A stretch of DNA of 64,000 nt from an uncultured Phycisphaerales bacterium (GTDB lineage: Bacteria > Planctomycetota > Phycisphaerae > Tepidisphaerales > Tepidisphaeraceae), in the NCBI GenBank assembly GCA_903871935.1, contig CAIQIQ010000145.1, forward strand, positions 1 to 64,000, given 5' to 3'. The stretch's first letter is position 1. Every line of letters starts with the position of its first letter. Both the position numbers and the translations under genes were made by a program. Shown in pieces: positions 27,565 through 35,657 of this stretch. The notes under the pieces were generated by a model that did no database searches, had not been told where the DNA came from, and saw nothing but the letters and a program-made list of their open reading frames with translations.

Positions 27565-27674
27565 GCAAAAACATCACAAGGACTAGCCAAAACGCCCCGG
27601 ATGTGGTTAGATCACCCTTCGACCGGCCTCATGGATGCCGTTGCCGCCGGCCGGAAACGCAAAAGGAATTGCCT

Positions 27675-28157
27675 ATGACTACAACCAAGCGCTGCTCACT
27701 TGCCATCGTGGCTACCGCCCTGCTCATCACCGGATGCGAGACGAACTCCTCCCGGCTTGTTCCCAATCCCGATCGTGATCTGAACAAGTCGATGGCGAAA
27801 TTCAGTGCCGATGCCGCCGCGCGCAAGTATCCCACCACCGAACCATCGCCGGTTGCCACCACCTCACCTACGCAATTGGAGCGAGCTCCCTTCCGCGGGG
27901 AAGTCGATTACCAGCTCCGCGTGATCAACATTGTGAATCTGTCTGATACAGCGTGGAACGATGTCGAGGTGTGGGCAAACGGCAAGTACGTCTGCTTCGT
28001 GCCCACCTTCCCGGCCAGGATGCAGCGAGGAATCGCCTTCCGCATCCTCTTCTCACCCGATGGCGACCGCCCGCCCCTCAAAGGGCTTTGGCTGAAGAAG
28101 GTCGAACTGCTGAAGGATGGCGTGATCTACCCAGTCCCCATCTTCGCCGCCGACTAA
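27675..28157 (+). CDS. Small lipoprotein of unknown function
   Basis: A 160-residue protein with a lipobox (LLITGC, Cys21). The mature part begins with a disordered stretch containing TTEPSP and continues with a beta-rich domain (residues 75-160, including VDYQLRVINIVNLSDTAWNDVEVW). The ATG at 27675 has AAGGA seven bases upstream, against an upstream alternative at 27603 that lacks one. Convergent with kbl. Confidence 0.8.
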   Translation: MTTTKRCSLAIVATALLITGCETNSSRLVPNPDRDLNKSMAKFSADAAARKYPTTEPSPVATTSPTQLERAPFRGEVDYQLRVINIVNLSDTAWNDVEVWANGKYVCFVPTFPARMQRGIAFRILFSPDGDRPPLKGLWLKKVELLKDGVIYPVPIFAAD

Positions 28158-28178
28158 ACCCATCCTTTCCTTCAGCGT

Positions 28179-29372
28179 TCATACTTCATCCTTTGCAGCC
28201 GCCTTCATCTTGGCGAACGCCTTAACCGCGTAAGCCAGGTCATCCGCAGTATGCGCTGCCGAGATCTGCACGCGGATGCGGGCACGGCCTTGCGGAACCA
28301 CGGGGTAGGAGAAGGCCACGACGTAAATCCCTTCATCCAAGAGCCGCTCGGCCATATTCGCGGCCGCCCGGGCGTCGCCGAGCATGATCGGCACGATCGG
28401 GTGTATACCGGGCACGATGTTGAAACCGGCGGCCGACATAGCTTCGCGGAATTGCCGCGTATTGCCTTCCAGTTGGTCACGCCACTGAGTCGATGCGCTC
28501 AGCAGTTCGATAGCCTTTAATGACGCCCCAACTACCACCGGGGCGAGCGAATTGGAGAAAAGGTACGGCCGGGAGCGTTGCCGCAGCAGATCGATGATCT
28601 CTTTCCGGCCGGAGGTGTAGCCGCCCGAAGCGCCGCCCAGGGCTTTGCCCAGCGTACCGGTGAGGATGTCCACCCGGCCCGACACGCCGTGATGTTCGTG
28701 GGTCCCCCGGCCGCTGCGCCCCATGAACCCGGTGGCATGCGAATCATCCACCATCACCAGGGCATCGTATCGGTCGGCCAGTTCGCAGATCGCCGGCAGA
28801 TTGGCCAGGGTGCCATCCATCGAGAAGACCCCATCCGTGGCGATCAGGCGGAAGCGGCTCACCTGCGCCTCTTTGAGTCTTGCCTCCAGGTCGGCCATGT
28901 CATTGTTGCGATAGCGGTATCGCTGGGCTTTGCAGAGGCGAATGCCGTCGATAATCGACGCGTGGTTCAGCTCATCGCTGATGACTGCATCTTCCGCCGA
29001 CAATAGCGTTTCGAACAGGCCGCCATTGGCGTCAAAACATGAGCTGTAGAGGATCGTGTCGTCCGTGCCCAGGAACCCGCTCAGCCGCCCCTCGAGTTCT
29101 TTGTGCGGCTGCTGAGTGCCGCAGATGAAGCGCACGCTGGCCATGCCATATCCCCAACGATCCACGGCTTCGCGGGCAGCCCGGACAACATCGGGGTGGC
29201 TCGCCAGGCCGAGGTAGTTATTGGCGCACAGATTCAGCAGTTCGCCACGCTGCGCGGTGGACAGGTGCGGCTGCTGGCGAGTGGTGATCACGCGTTCGTG
29301 CTTCATCAGTCCGGCCGCTTCGATTTCGGCCAGTTGCTTTGTTACGTGGGCTTGGAAGCGGTCGTATGACAT
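28179..29372 (-). CDS. kbl: 2-amino-3-ketobutyrate CoA ligase (glycine C-acetyltransferase)
   Basis: A 397-residue fold-type I PLP enzyme that splits 2-amino-3-ketobutyrate with CoA to glycine and acetyl-CoA. The FICGTQQPHKELE stretch, DDSHATGFMG and the PLP lysine in TLGKALGGASGG identify it among alpha-oxoamine synthases. The length matches the E. coli enzyme. It starts four bases after the tdh stop, forming the classical tdh-kbl threonine degradation pair, here in the order tdh then kbl. Confidence 0.97.
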   Translation of the reverse strand: MSYDRFQAHVTKQLAEIEAAGLMKHERVITTRQQPHLSTAQRGELLNLCANNYLGLASHPDVVRAAREAVDRWGYGMASVRFICGTQQPHKELEGRLSGFLGTDDTILYSSCFDANGGLFETLLSAEDAVISDELNHASIIDGIRLCKAQRYRYRNNDMADLEARLKEAQVSRFRLIATDGVFSMDGTLANLPAICELADRYDALVMVDDSHATGFMGRSGRGTHEHHGVSGRVDILTGTLGKALGGASGGYTSGRKEIIDLLRQRSRPYLFSNSLAPVVVGASLKAIELLSASTQWRDQLEGNTRQFREAMSAAGFNIVPGIHPIVPIMLGDARAAANMAERLLDEGIYVVAFSYPVVPQGRARIRVQISAAHTADDLAYAVKAFAKMKAAAKDEV

Positions 29373-29376
29373 CCGC

Positions 29377-30441
29377 TCACCCCTCCTTCCATCTCAGCAC
29401 GACTTTCCCGCTCTGGCCACTGCGCATGGCGTCAAACCCTTTCTGGAACTCATCGGCACTCATCCGGTGCGTGATGATCGGATCAATCTTCATGCCGCTC
29501 TGCAGCATCACGGTCATCTTATACCAAGTCTCATACATCTCCCGTCCGTAGATCCCCTTTATAGTCAACATGTTGAAGATCACGGTGTTCCAGTCGATCG
29601 CGATCGGCGCTCCGGGGATGCCAAGCATGGCGATCTTTCCGCCGTGGGTCATATTGGCGAGCATGCTGGTGAACGCCTCGGGGCTGCCGCTCATCTCAAG
29701 CCCCACATCAAACCCTTCGCGCATGCCCAACTCGCGCTGCACATCGGGCAGTTTCTCCGTCCGGACATCCACCGCCCGACTCGCTCCCAGTTTGCGGGCA
29801 AGGTCCAGCCGCCAGGGGTTTACATCCGTTACAACCACATGGCGAGCCCCGGCGTGGCGCACCACGGCCGCCGCCATGCAGCCAATCGGCCCGGCGCCGG
29901 TGATCAGCACATCCTCACCCAGTACATCAAACGTCAGTGCCGTATGCACCGCATTGCCGAAGGGGTCAAAGATCGCCTGGATATCGCGGCTGATGCCCGA
30001 GCGATGCGAACCATCCGCGCTGTCATGCAGCCAGACATTGGTCACCGGCAATGACAGATACTCGGCAAAGGCGCCGGGGCGGTCCACACCCAGCCCGATC
30101 GTGCCTTTGCACAGATGCCGCCGGCCGGCCATGCAGTTGCGGCAATGTCCGCAGACAACGTGTGCCTCGCCGCTGACGATGTCGCCGCAGGCGAAGTCGC
30201 GCACACTGGACCCGACGGCGACGATCCGGCCGACAAATTCGTGGCCGACCACCATGGGGACCGGGATGGTCTTCTGCGCCCAGGCGTCCCAGTTGTAGAT
30301 ATGCACATCGGTGCCGCAGATGCCGGTTCGCAGGATCTCGATCAGGACGTCGTTGATGTCGATCTCCGGAACCGGCACCTCTTCCATCCAAAGGCCCTCG
30401 CGCCGCTCCTTCTTCACCAGGGCCTTCATCGTTCTTGCCAT
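29377..30441 (-). CDS. tdh: L-threonine 3-dehydrogenase
   Basis: A 354-residue zinc-dependent medium-chain dehydrogenase oxidising threonine to 2-amino-3-ketobutyrate with NAD+. Catalytic zinc ligands Cys42 and His67-Glu68 and structural zinc ligands Cys97, Cys100, Cys103 and Cys111 are in place; the Rossmann motif GAGPIGCMA follows. GICGTDVHIYNWD is typical of Tdh. AGGAGGGG precedes the ATG. It forms an operon with kbl. Confidence 0.97.
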   Translation of the reverse strand: MARTMKALVKKERREGLWMEEVPVPEIDINDVLIEILRTGICGTDVHIYNWDAWAQKTIPVPMVVGHEFVGRIVAVGSSVRDFACGDIVSGEAHVVCGHCRNCMAGRRHLCKGTIGLGVDRPGAFAEYLSLPVTNVWLHDSADGSHRSGISRDIQAIFDPFGNAVHTALTFDVLGEDVLITGAGPIGCMAAAVVRHAGARHVVVTDVNPWRLDLARKLGASRAVDVRTEKLPDVQRELGMREGFDVGLEMSGSPEAFTSMLANMTHGGKIAMLGIPGAPIAIDWNTVIFNMLTIKGIYGREMYETWYKMTVMLQSGMKIDPIITHRMSADEFQKGFDAMRSGQSGKVVLRWKEG

Positions 30442-30565
30442 CGTTCCCCTCCTCGGTCCTGCCGAATCTTAGCACTGCTGTCCGGTACAAGCCCCAACGG
30501 CGCCAGTCTTCAGCCCAGGGCCGATCACGGTCGCAGTGGGCATGGCAAGCGGTTAGGATTCAGTC

Positions 30566-30805
30566 ATGAACCGATGGCTCCTGAGGGTCGGACTGGTAAT
30601 GATAGTGGCTGGACTGCTCATGCCGGTGCTGACGCGATTCGGCATCGACGCTTGGTCTGCGGATCTGTGGCATCGCGAGCATGCCCCAAACCAGGGCGCC
30701 ATGGTGGTAGGCGGCATCGCAGTGGTGGCATCGTTCATAGTCGGCATAGGGCTGGTGCTGGTCGGCATCCTGCTTGCCCTGATCGGTTGGATAAGAGATC
30801 AGTGA
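30566..30805 (+). CDS. Small two-helix membrane protein
   Basis: A 79-residue protein with two hydrophobic segments (about 5-22 and 46-74), the second long enough to be a helix with a short loop. AGGA lies eight bases before the ATG. Size and layout resemble DUF2905-type small membrane proteins, but I cannot confirm the family. Confidence 0.65.
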   Translation: MNRWLLRVGLVMIVAGLLMPVLTRFGIDAWSADLWHREHAPNQGAMVVGGIAVVASFIVGIGLVLVGILLALIGWIRDQ

Positions 30806-31189
30806 GTACACACAGAGGAACCGGAAGAAGCAGGATGAGAGTCAAACTAATGGACTGAGACCATCCCACTTCACCGTGTCGCGCTCACTCCTTGCGCAAT
30901 CCAAACCGCAATCCAAACAGGACGGCAATCCAAACAGGACGGCAATCCAAACAGGACGCGATTCGATCCTGTCGGCTGATTACCCACCTCTCAGCGTTCT
31001 CTCTAGCCACCTCGCCAACGGCGCACCCGCCCGAAGGCCGCCCGGGCCATCTGAATTCACCAGAACACCCGCCCCGTCTCCTCCCCTGCAAAGAACTCTT
31101 CTGCCCGCGCACCATGCGCAATCCCAGCGTCTCCAATAGCTCCATCCTATCCGCGTGATCCAAGCCATCCGCGGTAAATCCTTCTATCT
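30806..31189. other. Intergenic region with short tandem repeat
   Basis: Between a small membrane protein and the end of deoC. It contains the 17-base repeat at 30897-30959 and otherwise low-complexity pyrimidine-rich sequence. I see no gene. Confidence 0.7.
30897..30959 (+). repeat. 17-base tandem repeat, three full copies and a partial
   Basis: Full copies of CAATCCAAACAGGACGG begin at 30909, 30926 and 30943 (the last ends GC), preceded by a 12-base partial copy ending in CCG. The copies are almost perfect, which suggests recent expansion. No function inferred. Confidence 0.9.
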
Positions 31190-31909
31190 TCATTCTGCCT
31201 TCTCGACCTTGATGGCTTCCTCGATGATCGCCTGAGTTGCGGTGGCGCCGATGCGGGTGCAATAGGGGCGAACCCTGAGCAGGTCGGCCAGCGTGCGGAC
31301 GCCGCCGGCCGCCTTGACGCCAATGGCCGGATCGGTGTTCTCGCGCATCAGCTTCACATGTTCAAGTCTCGCCCCTTTGGTGGCGAACTCGCCGGATGGC
31401 TGCTTCACAAAGCCATAGCCGGTGCTGGTCTTGACCCACCCGACCCTGATGCTTGAACAGATGCGGCAGAGGCGGATGATCTGCTCATCCTTCAGGTAGT
31501 CGTTCTCGAAGATGACCTTGAGCTTCGCGCCGGCGTTGACCGCCATCCCATTGATGGCGCGAATCTCATCTTCCACGTAAGCCCAATCGCCGCCAAGGGC
31601 CTTGCCGATGTTGATGACCATGTCCAACTCGTCCGCGCCATTGGCGATGCATTCCTGGCCTTCGGCGAGCTTCATCCTGGTCGTCTGGTTGCCGTGCGGA
31701 AAAGCCATCACCGAGCAGACCCCCACGCCCGTACCCGCGAGCATTCTTGCAGCCAGGGCCACCGAATAGGGCTTCACGCAGCAGGTGGCGACTTTGTACT
31801 TCGCGCCCAGGTCGATGCCCCTGCGGATCTCCTCATCGGTCATGGTGGGATGAAGAAGAGAGTGGTCGATCATCTTGGCCAGCTCGGCCGAGCTCGCGGG
31901 CAATGGCAT
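31190..31909 (-). CDS. deoC: Deoxyribose-phosphate aldolase
   Basis: A 239-residue class I aldolase cleaving 2-deoxyribose 5-phosphate to glyceraldehyde 3-phosphate and acetaldehyde. The Schiff-base Lys160 lies in VKTSTGYG, the second Lys199 in GVKAAGG, and Asp96 in LDMVINIG; all are intact. Start at 31909 with AAGGAG six bases upstream; the frame extends to 32014 but the extension is not conserved. It is a single gene. Confidence 0.97.
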   Translation of the reverse strand: MPLPASSAELAKMIDHSLLHPTMTDEEIRRGIDLGAKYKVATCCVKPYSVALAARMLAGTGVGVCSVMAFPHGNQTTRMKLAEGQECIANGADELDMVINIGKALGGDWAYVEDEIRAINGMAVNAGAKLKVIFENDYLKDEQIIRLCRICSSIRVGWVKTSTGYGFVKQPSGEFATKGARLEHVKLMRENTDPAIGVKAAGGVRTLADLLRVRPYCTRIGATATQAIIEEAIKVEKAE

Positions 31910-32336
31910 CGTGGCTCCTTCGGTTCTTGAGACGCAGAAGAAGACGGTACTAACAAGCGGCAAGGAAAGCGAATCGCGCACCCCCTGCAATCTTCCTTTC
32001 CCTGCGTGTTTCATCCTTCATCCTGCAGTTTACCCGCCGCGGCGGGCCTTCATTCTCTGTAAGTTATCCCAATGCGCACCGAACTTGCGCATGTCCTCCA
32101 TCGCTTTGCACCTAACTCCCTGCCACCCAAGCACATAGCACCATGGGGGACCCCCGCCAACAACCTGCGCATCTCCAACTTTTCCACAACCGCCCTTCGT
32201 ATCCGCTCTCCGCTTCTCGGTCCCCGCGTCTCGGTGTCTCCCCCTCTCCCACTCTCGCCCACCGCATTCCGCTCTCCTCCCTCGCCTCCCCTGCCTACAA
32301 TCATCCGCCACACTAACTTCTGAGAAGGAGAACTCC
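31910..32336. other. Intergenic block B with repeats shared with blocks A and C
   Basis: No gene seen. It contains the palindrome CCCGCCGCGGCGGG (32033-32046), embedded in 22 bases identical to 56180-56201; an ACCTGCGC-to-TTTTCCACA stretch (32164-32188) that is a one-mismatch version of the DnaA-box-containing sequence of blocks A and C; and a pyrimidine-rich tract with GCGTCTCGGTGTCTCC. Its end has a good ribosome site (GAGAAGGAGAA) for the ferritin gene. Confidence 0.75.
32033..32046. repeat. GC-rich palindrome, copy 1
   Basis: CCCGCCGCGGCGGG, preceded by GCAGTTTA. The same 22 bases occur at 56180-56201, and a diverged version starts at 56391. The perfect dyad could act as a hairpin or a protein site. 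Confidence 0.8.
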
Positions 32337-32837
32337 ATGGCTCTGCACAAAGACGTTGAGGCGATCCTCAACAAACAGCTCATCAAGGAATTCGACGCCG
32401 AGATCGTCTATCTTGGCATGTACGTTCACTTTGAGAAGGAACTATTCAAAGGCTTCGCCGCCTGGTTCCTCAAACAGGCCGGCGAAGAACGCGTTCACGC
32501 CCTGAAGATTGTGAACTATATGCTCGACCGCGGCGGCAGTCCGGAACTCCCCGCCCTCACTGCCCCAAAAGTCGATTACAGCGCTCCCCTCGATGCCTTC
32601 CGCGCAGCCTTGGGCCATGAACGCACCAATACCTCGGGCATCTACGAGTGCCTGGCCAAAGCCCAAAAGGCCAATGACCCTGCCACCGTCGAGTTTCTCC
32701 AGTGGTTCGTGAAGGAACAGGTTGAGGAAGAGAAATGGGCAAGTGAATACGCCCAGATGGTCGAGCGCATCAAGGGCTCCGTCGGAGGCATGTACCAGTT
32801 CGATCACCGCCTCGAAAAAGCCGCCAAGGGCGAGTAG
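32337..32837 (+). CDS. Ferritin
   Basis: A 166-residue iron-storage ferritin of the FtnA type, forming a 24-subunit shell with ferroxidase centres. The E(F)DAEIVYL helix A, the GEERVHA motif with the EExxH pattern and the helix containing QVEEEKW provide the metal ligands. It is not a bacterioferritin, because no haem-binding methionine is evident. GAGAAGGAGAA lies before the ATG. Confidence 0.93.
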   Translation: MALHKDVEAILNKQLIKEFDAEIVYLGMYVHFEKELFKGFAAWFLKQAGEERVHALKIVNYMLDRGGSPELPALTAPKVDYSAPLDAFRAALGHERTNTSGIYECLAKAQKANDPATVEFLQWFVKEQVEEEKWASEYAQMVERIKGSVGGMYQFDHRLEKAAKGE

Positions 32838-32850
32838 TTGTCGGTCCGTT

Positions 32851-32886
32851 ACCAAACAAAGCCGCGTCGCCCCTGGGCGACGCGGC
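32851..32886 (-). terminator. Rho-independent terminator for fusA
   Basis: A perfect 12-base stem (32861-32872 with 32875-32886, core GCCGCGTCGCCC) with a two-base loop. On the minus strand it is followed by TTTGTTTGG, so it fits fusA, which ends at 32918. It may also stop the ferritin transcript from the other side, although no T-run follows in that direction. Confidence 0.85.
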
Positions 32887-32917
32887 GTGTACTGATCGTT
32901 GCAGAACCCGAAGAAAC

Positions 32918-35053
32918 TTACTTGTTCTCTTCGAGGATCTGCGTCCTGATGTTATTGGGAACCGGAGCGTACTTCAGCGGCTCCATCACCGAACTGGCCC
33001 GGCCGGTGCTCATCGAACGGAGCTCGGTGGTGTAGCCGAACATCTCCGACAGCGGGACCTCCGCCTCGACAATACGCGTGTTGCCGCGCTGGTCAGAGTT
33101 CACGATCACGCCGCGGCGACGATTCAGATCGCCGGTGACGTTGCCGACGAAGTCCTCGGGCGTCGTGACCACCACCTTCATGATCGGCTCGAGAATCGTC
33201 GCACGGGCCTTCTGGCAGGCTTCCTTAAACGCCAGCGAGCCGGCCAGTTCAAAGGCAACCTGCGAGCTGTCGACCGTGTGGTAAGAACCGTCAGTGAGCG
33301 TCACTTTGACATTGATCATCGGGTAGCCCGCGAGCACGCCCGTCTTAGCGGCCATGCGGCAGCCATACTCAATCGATGGGATGTACTCCTTCGGGATCGA
33401 GCCGCCGAAGACCTTGTTCTCAAAGGCAAAGCTGTCCTTCCAGCCAAGCTTCTTAAGCACCTCAGGCTCAAACGGCTTGCCGGTAGTGCGATCGATGCCA
33501 TCGAACGGCTCGATGTTGATGGTGCAGTCACCATACTGGCCACGTCCGCCCGACTGCTTCACGTGCTTGCCGCGGATGTTCAGGGCAGTGCCGGCAATGG
33601 TTTCCTTGTAGGCGACCTTCGGCCGGCCGACCAGCACATCCACCTTCATATCGCGGATGAGCTTGTTGCGCAGGATTTCCAGATGCAGTTCTCCCATGCC
33701 GGAGATAACGGTCTGGCCGGTCTCTTCGTCATAGCGAGCCTGGAAAGTCGGGTCTTCGCGCTTCAACGTCGTCAGTGCCTCGCCAAGCCGCTGCTTGTCG
33801 CCAGCGCTCTTGGGCTCGATCGACATGCTGATAACGGGCTCGGGGAAGGTCGGGCGTTCCAGCAGAATCGGGTAGTCCATGTCACAGAGCGTATCGCCGG
33901 TGATGGCATCCTTGATGCCGATGACGGCGACGATATCGCCGACCTCGGCGACATCCATGGCGATACGGTCCTGAGCATGCATCTGGAACAGGCGAGAGAT
34001 GTTCTCCTTCTTGTCCCGATTCGTGTTCAGCACGCGGGCGCCGCGTTCGAGCCGGCCGGAGTAGATGCGGACATAGGTAAGGTCGCCATGCTGATCGTTA
34101 ACAATCTTGAACACCAGACCACAGAACGGCTCTTTTGTATCGGGCTTACGTTCGAGAATGACCTGGTCATCGTCCACATCGTGGCCCTTGACCGGCGGAA
34201 GATCCAGCGGAGAGGGAAGGTAGTCTATGATGCCGTCGAGCAGCGGCTGGATGCCGACATACTTCAGGGCGGAGCCTACAAAGACGGGGTGGAGCTTGAA
34301 ACTCATGGTTGCCCGGCGGAGAGCAGCCTTCAACTCAGCCTCGCCGATCTCCTGGCCATGGAGATACTTATCAGTAAGGATTTCGTCGGTCTCAGCGACC
34401 TTTTCGATCAGGTCATGCCGCCACTTCTCGACGCGAGCCTTCTCCTCGGCGGGTATCGGCTTCTCTTCCCACTTGTTGCCCTTGTCATCTTCGTTCAGGG
34501 AGTAGTAGATGGCGACCTGGCGCACCAGGTCGATGATGCCTTTGAATGTGTCGGCCTGGCCGATGGGGAGTTGTACGGCGACGGCCGGGGCACCGAGGCG
34601 TTCGACGATGGACTTGAAGCTGAAGTCAAAATCAGCGCCGACCTTGTCCATTTTGTTGACCAGGCAGAGGCGAGGGACGTCATACTTAGTGGCCTGACGC
34701 CAGATCGTTTCAGACTGGGCCTCAACGCCTTCCTTGCCGTCGAAAACGGCGATAGCGCCGTCAAGTACGCGCATGGAGCGTTCGACCTCGGCCGTAAAGT
34801 CAACGTGACCAGGGGTATCGATCAGATTGATGATGTAATCACGCCAGGGGCAGGTGGTGGCCGCCGATTGGATGGTGATGCCGCGCTCCTGTTCCTCCTC
34901 GAGGAAGTCCATCACGGCCGTGCCTTCGTGCACCTCGCCCATCTTGTGGGTCTTGCCTGTGTAATACAGGATGCGTTCCGACACAGTGGTTTTGCCGGCA
35001 TCAATGTGGGCGGCGATGCCTATATTGCGGAGTTTGGTGAGATCCCGGTCCAT
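32918..35053 (-). CDS. fusA: Elongation factor G
   Basis: A 711-residue translation GTPase that moves tRNAs and mRNA after peptide transfer. G-domain motifs: AHIDAGKTT (G1), DTPGHVDF (G3) and NKMD (G4). The length, domain order and C-terminal RGRASS stretch fit a general EF-G; it could instead be one of several EF-G copies, since it is not next to rpsL, rpsG or tufA. AAGGAAG precedes the start. Confidence 0.96.
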   Translation of the reverse strand: MDRDLTKLRNIGIAAHIDAGKTTVSERILYYTGKTHKMGEVHEGTAVMDFLEEEQERGITIQSAATTCPWRDYIINLIDTPGHVDFTAEVERSMRVLDGAIAVFDGKEGVEAQSETIWRQATKYDVPRLCLVNKMDKVGADFDFSFKSIVERLGAPAVAVQLPIGQADTFKGIIDLVRQVAIYYSLNEDDKGNKWEEKPIPAEEKARVEKWRHDLIEKVAETDEILTDKYLHGQEIGEAELKAALRRATMSFKLHPVFVGSALKYVGIQPLLDGIIDYLPSPLDLPPVKGHDVDDDQVILERKPDTKEPFCGLVFKIVNDQHGDLTYVRIYSGRLERGARVLNTNRDKKENISRLFQMHAQDRIAMDVAEVGDIVAVIGIKDAITGDTLCDMDYPILLERPTFPEPVISMSIEPKSAGDKQRLGEALTTLKREDPTFQARYDEETGQTVISGMGELHLEILRNKLIRDMKVDVLVGRPKVAYKETIAGTALNIRGKHVKQSGGRGQYGDCTINIEPFDGIDRTTGKPFEPEVLKKLGWKDSFAFENKVFGGSIPKEYIPSIEYGCRMAAKTGVLAGYPMINVKVTLTDGSYHTVDSSQVAFELAGSLAFKEACQKARATILEPIMKVVVTTPEDFVGNVTGDLNRRRGVIVNSDQRGNTRIVEAEVPLSEMFGYTTELRSMSTGRASSVMEPLKYAPVPNNIRTQILEENK

Positions 35054-35657
35054 CGAACTTCCTTCTAAAAAACCTATTGCTGCTGCCGGCCACCAATCAG
35101 GGCGGCCAATGCAAATGCTTACACCCGCTGGTGTTAGCTGTTAATCAAGCGTCTATAATCTTGTTGAGTGCCAGAGCCGATAGCCTTGTGAGCCTTAGGC
35201 TCCCTGCTTTTTTTAGGACACCCGGGTTTGCTACCCCGGACATCAGGCATTCTGGCAATGCCTCTACCATAGGGGGTGGGAGGGACCTAACCCTTCCACA
35301 TGCACGGTCGCCCATACTGACCGTGCAGGGGTTAGGGTCAGTATGAGCCGTCTACTGCGGCTCCTGCTTCATCGTCGCTCCTTGCTGGAGATATCCTCAC
35401 TTCGGGCCGCGATGCAGATCTCGATTGCGGACCTGAATCTGCCGTCAGCGAGGGCGATATAGTCTATTCATGAGCCTTCGCACGTCAAGTCGGCCCGGAC
35501 ACGCACGAACCGGTCTCCCGAAGGTCCACCTGATCTTCACACATTTTGTCATTGAGTCGCATGCACATTCTGCGATAAACTTATTACAGACGAAGAGTTC
35601 CAGCGGTATCATTACCATCAGGCGTTGGTAGCATCTCTCTTCTGCGCGGAGTCGATC
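35054..35657. other. Intergenic region with several perfect hairpins
   Basis: About 600 bases between divergent fusA and the kinase gene, without a convincing frame. It contains a consensus TATAAT (35154-35159), hairpins at 35190-35202, 35245-35263, 35302-35326 (nested in an outer stem 35284-35339) and 35345-35363, and a T7 run at 35208-35214. It may be a long leader of the kinase or a separate RNA; see findings. Confidence 0.7.
35154..35363 (+). ncRNA. Candidate structured RNA or leader upstream of the kinase
   Basis: Starts with a TATAAT box, then a run of stems: GAGCC/GGCTC with a following T-run, AGGCATT/AATGCCT, GCACGGTC/GACCGTGC inside GACCTAACCC/GGGTTAGGGTC (one bulge), and GAGCCG/CGGCTC. 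The stems are seen; whether they belong to one transcript is inferred. No known riboswitch, 6S or SRP signature was found. Confidence 0.35.

Noticed and set aside
28179..30441. Glycine riboswitch near tdh-kbl
   Set aside because: The gap before tdh is short and shows no tandem aptamer-like structure.
33278..35068. Long plus-strand frame across fusA
   Set aside because: It is an antisense frame of a clear EF-G gene; GC-rich third positions create such long shadows, and its sequence matches no family.
35154..35363. 6S RNA or SRP RNA
   Set aside because: The GGAAGCAGCC loop of SRP RNA is absent and the stems do not form the single long bubble-containing hairpin of 6S RNA.
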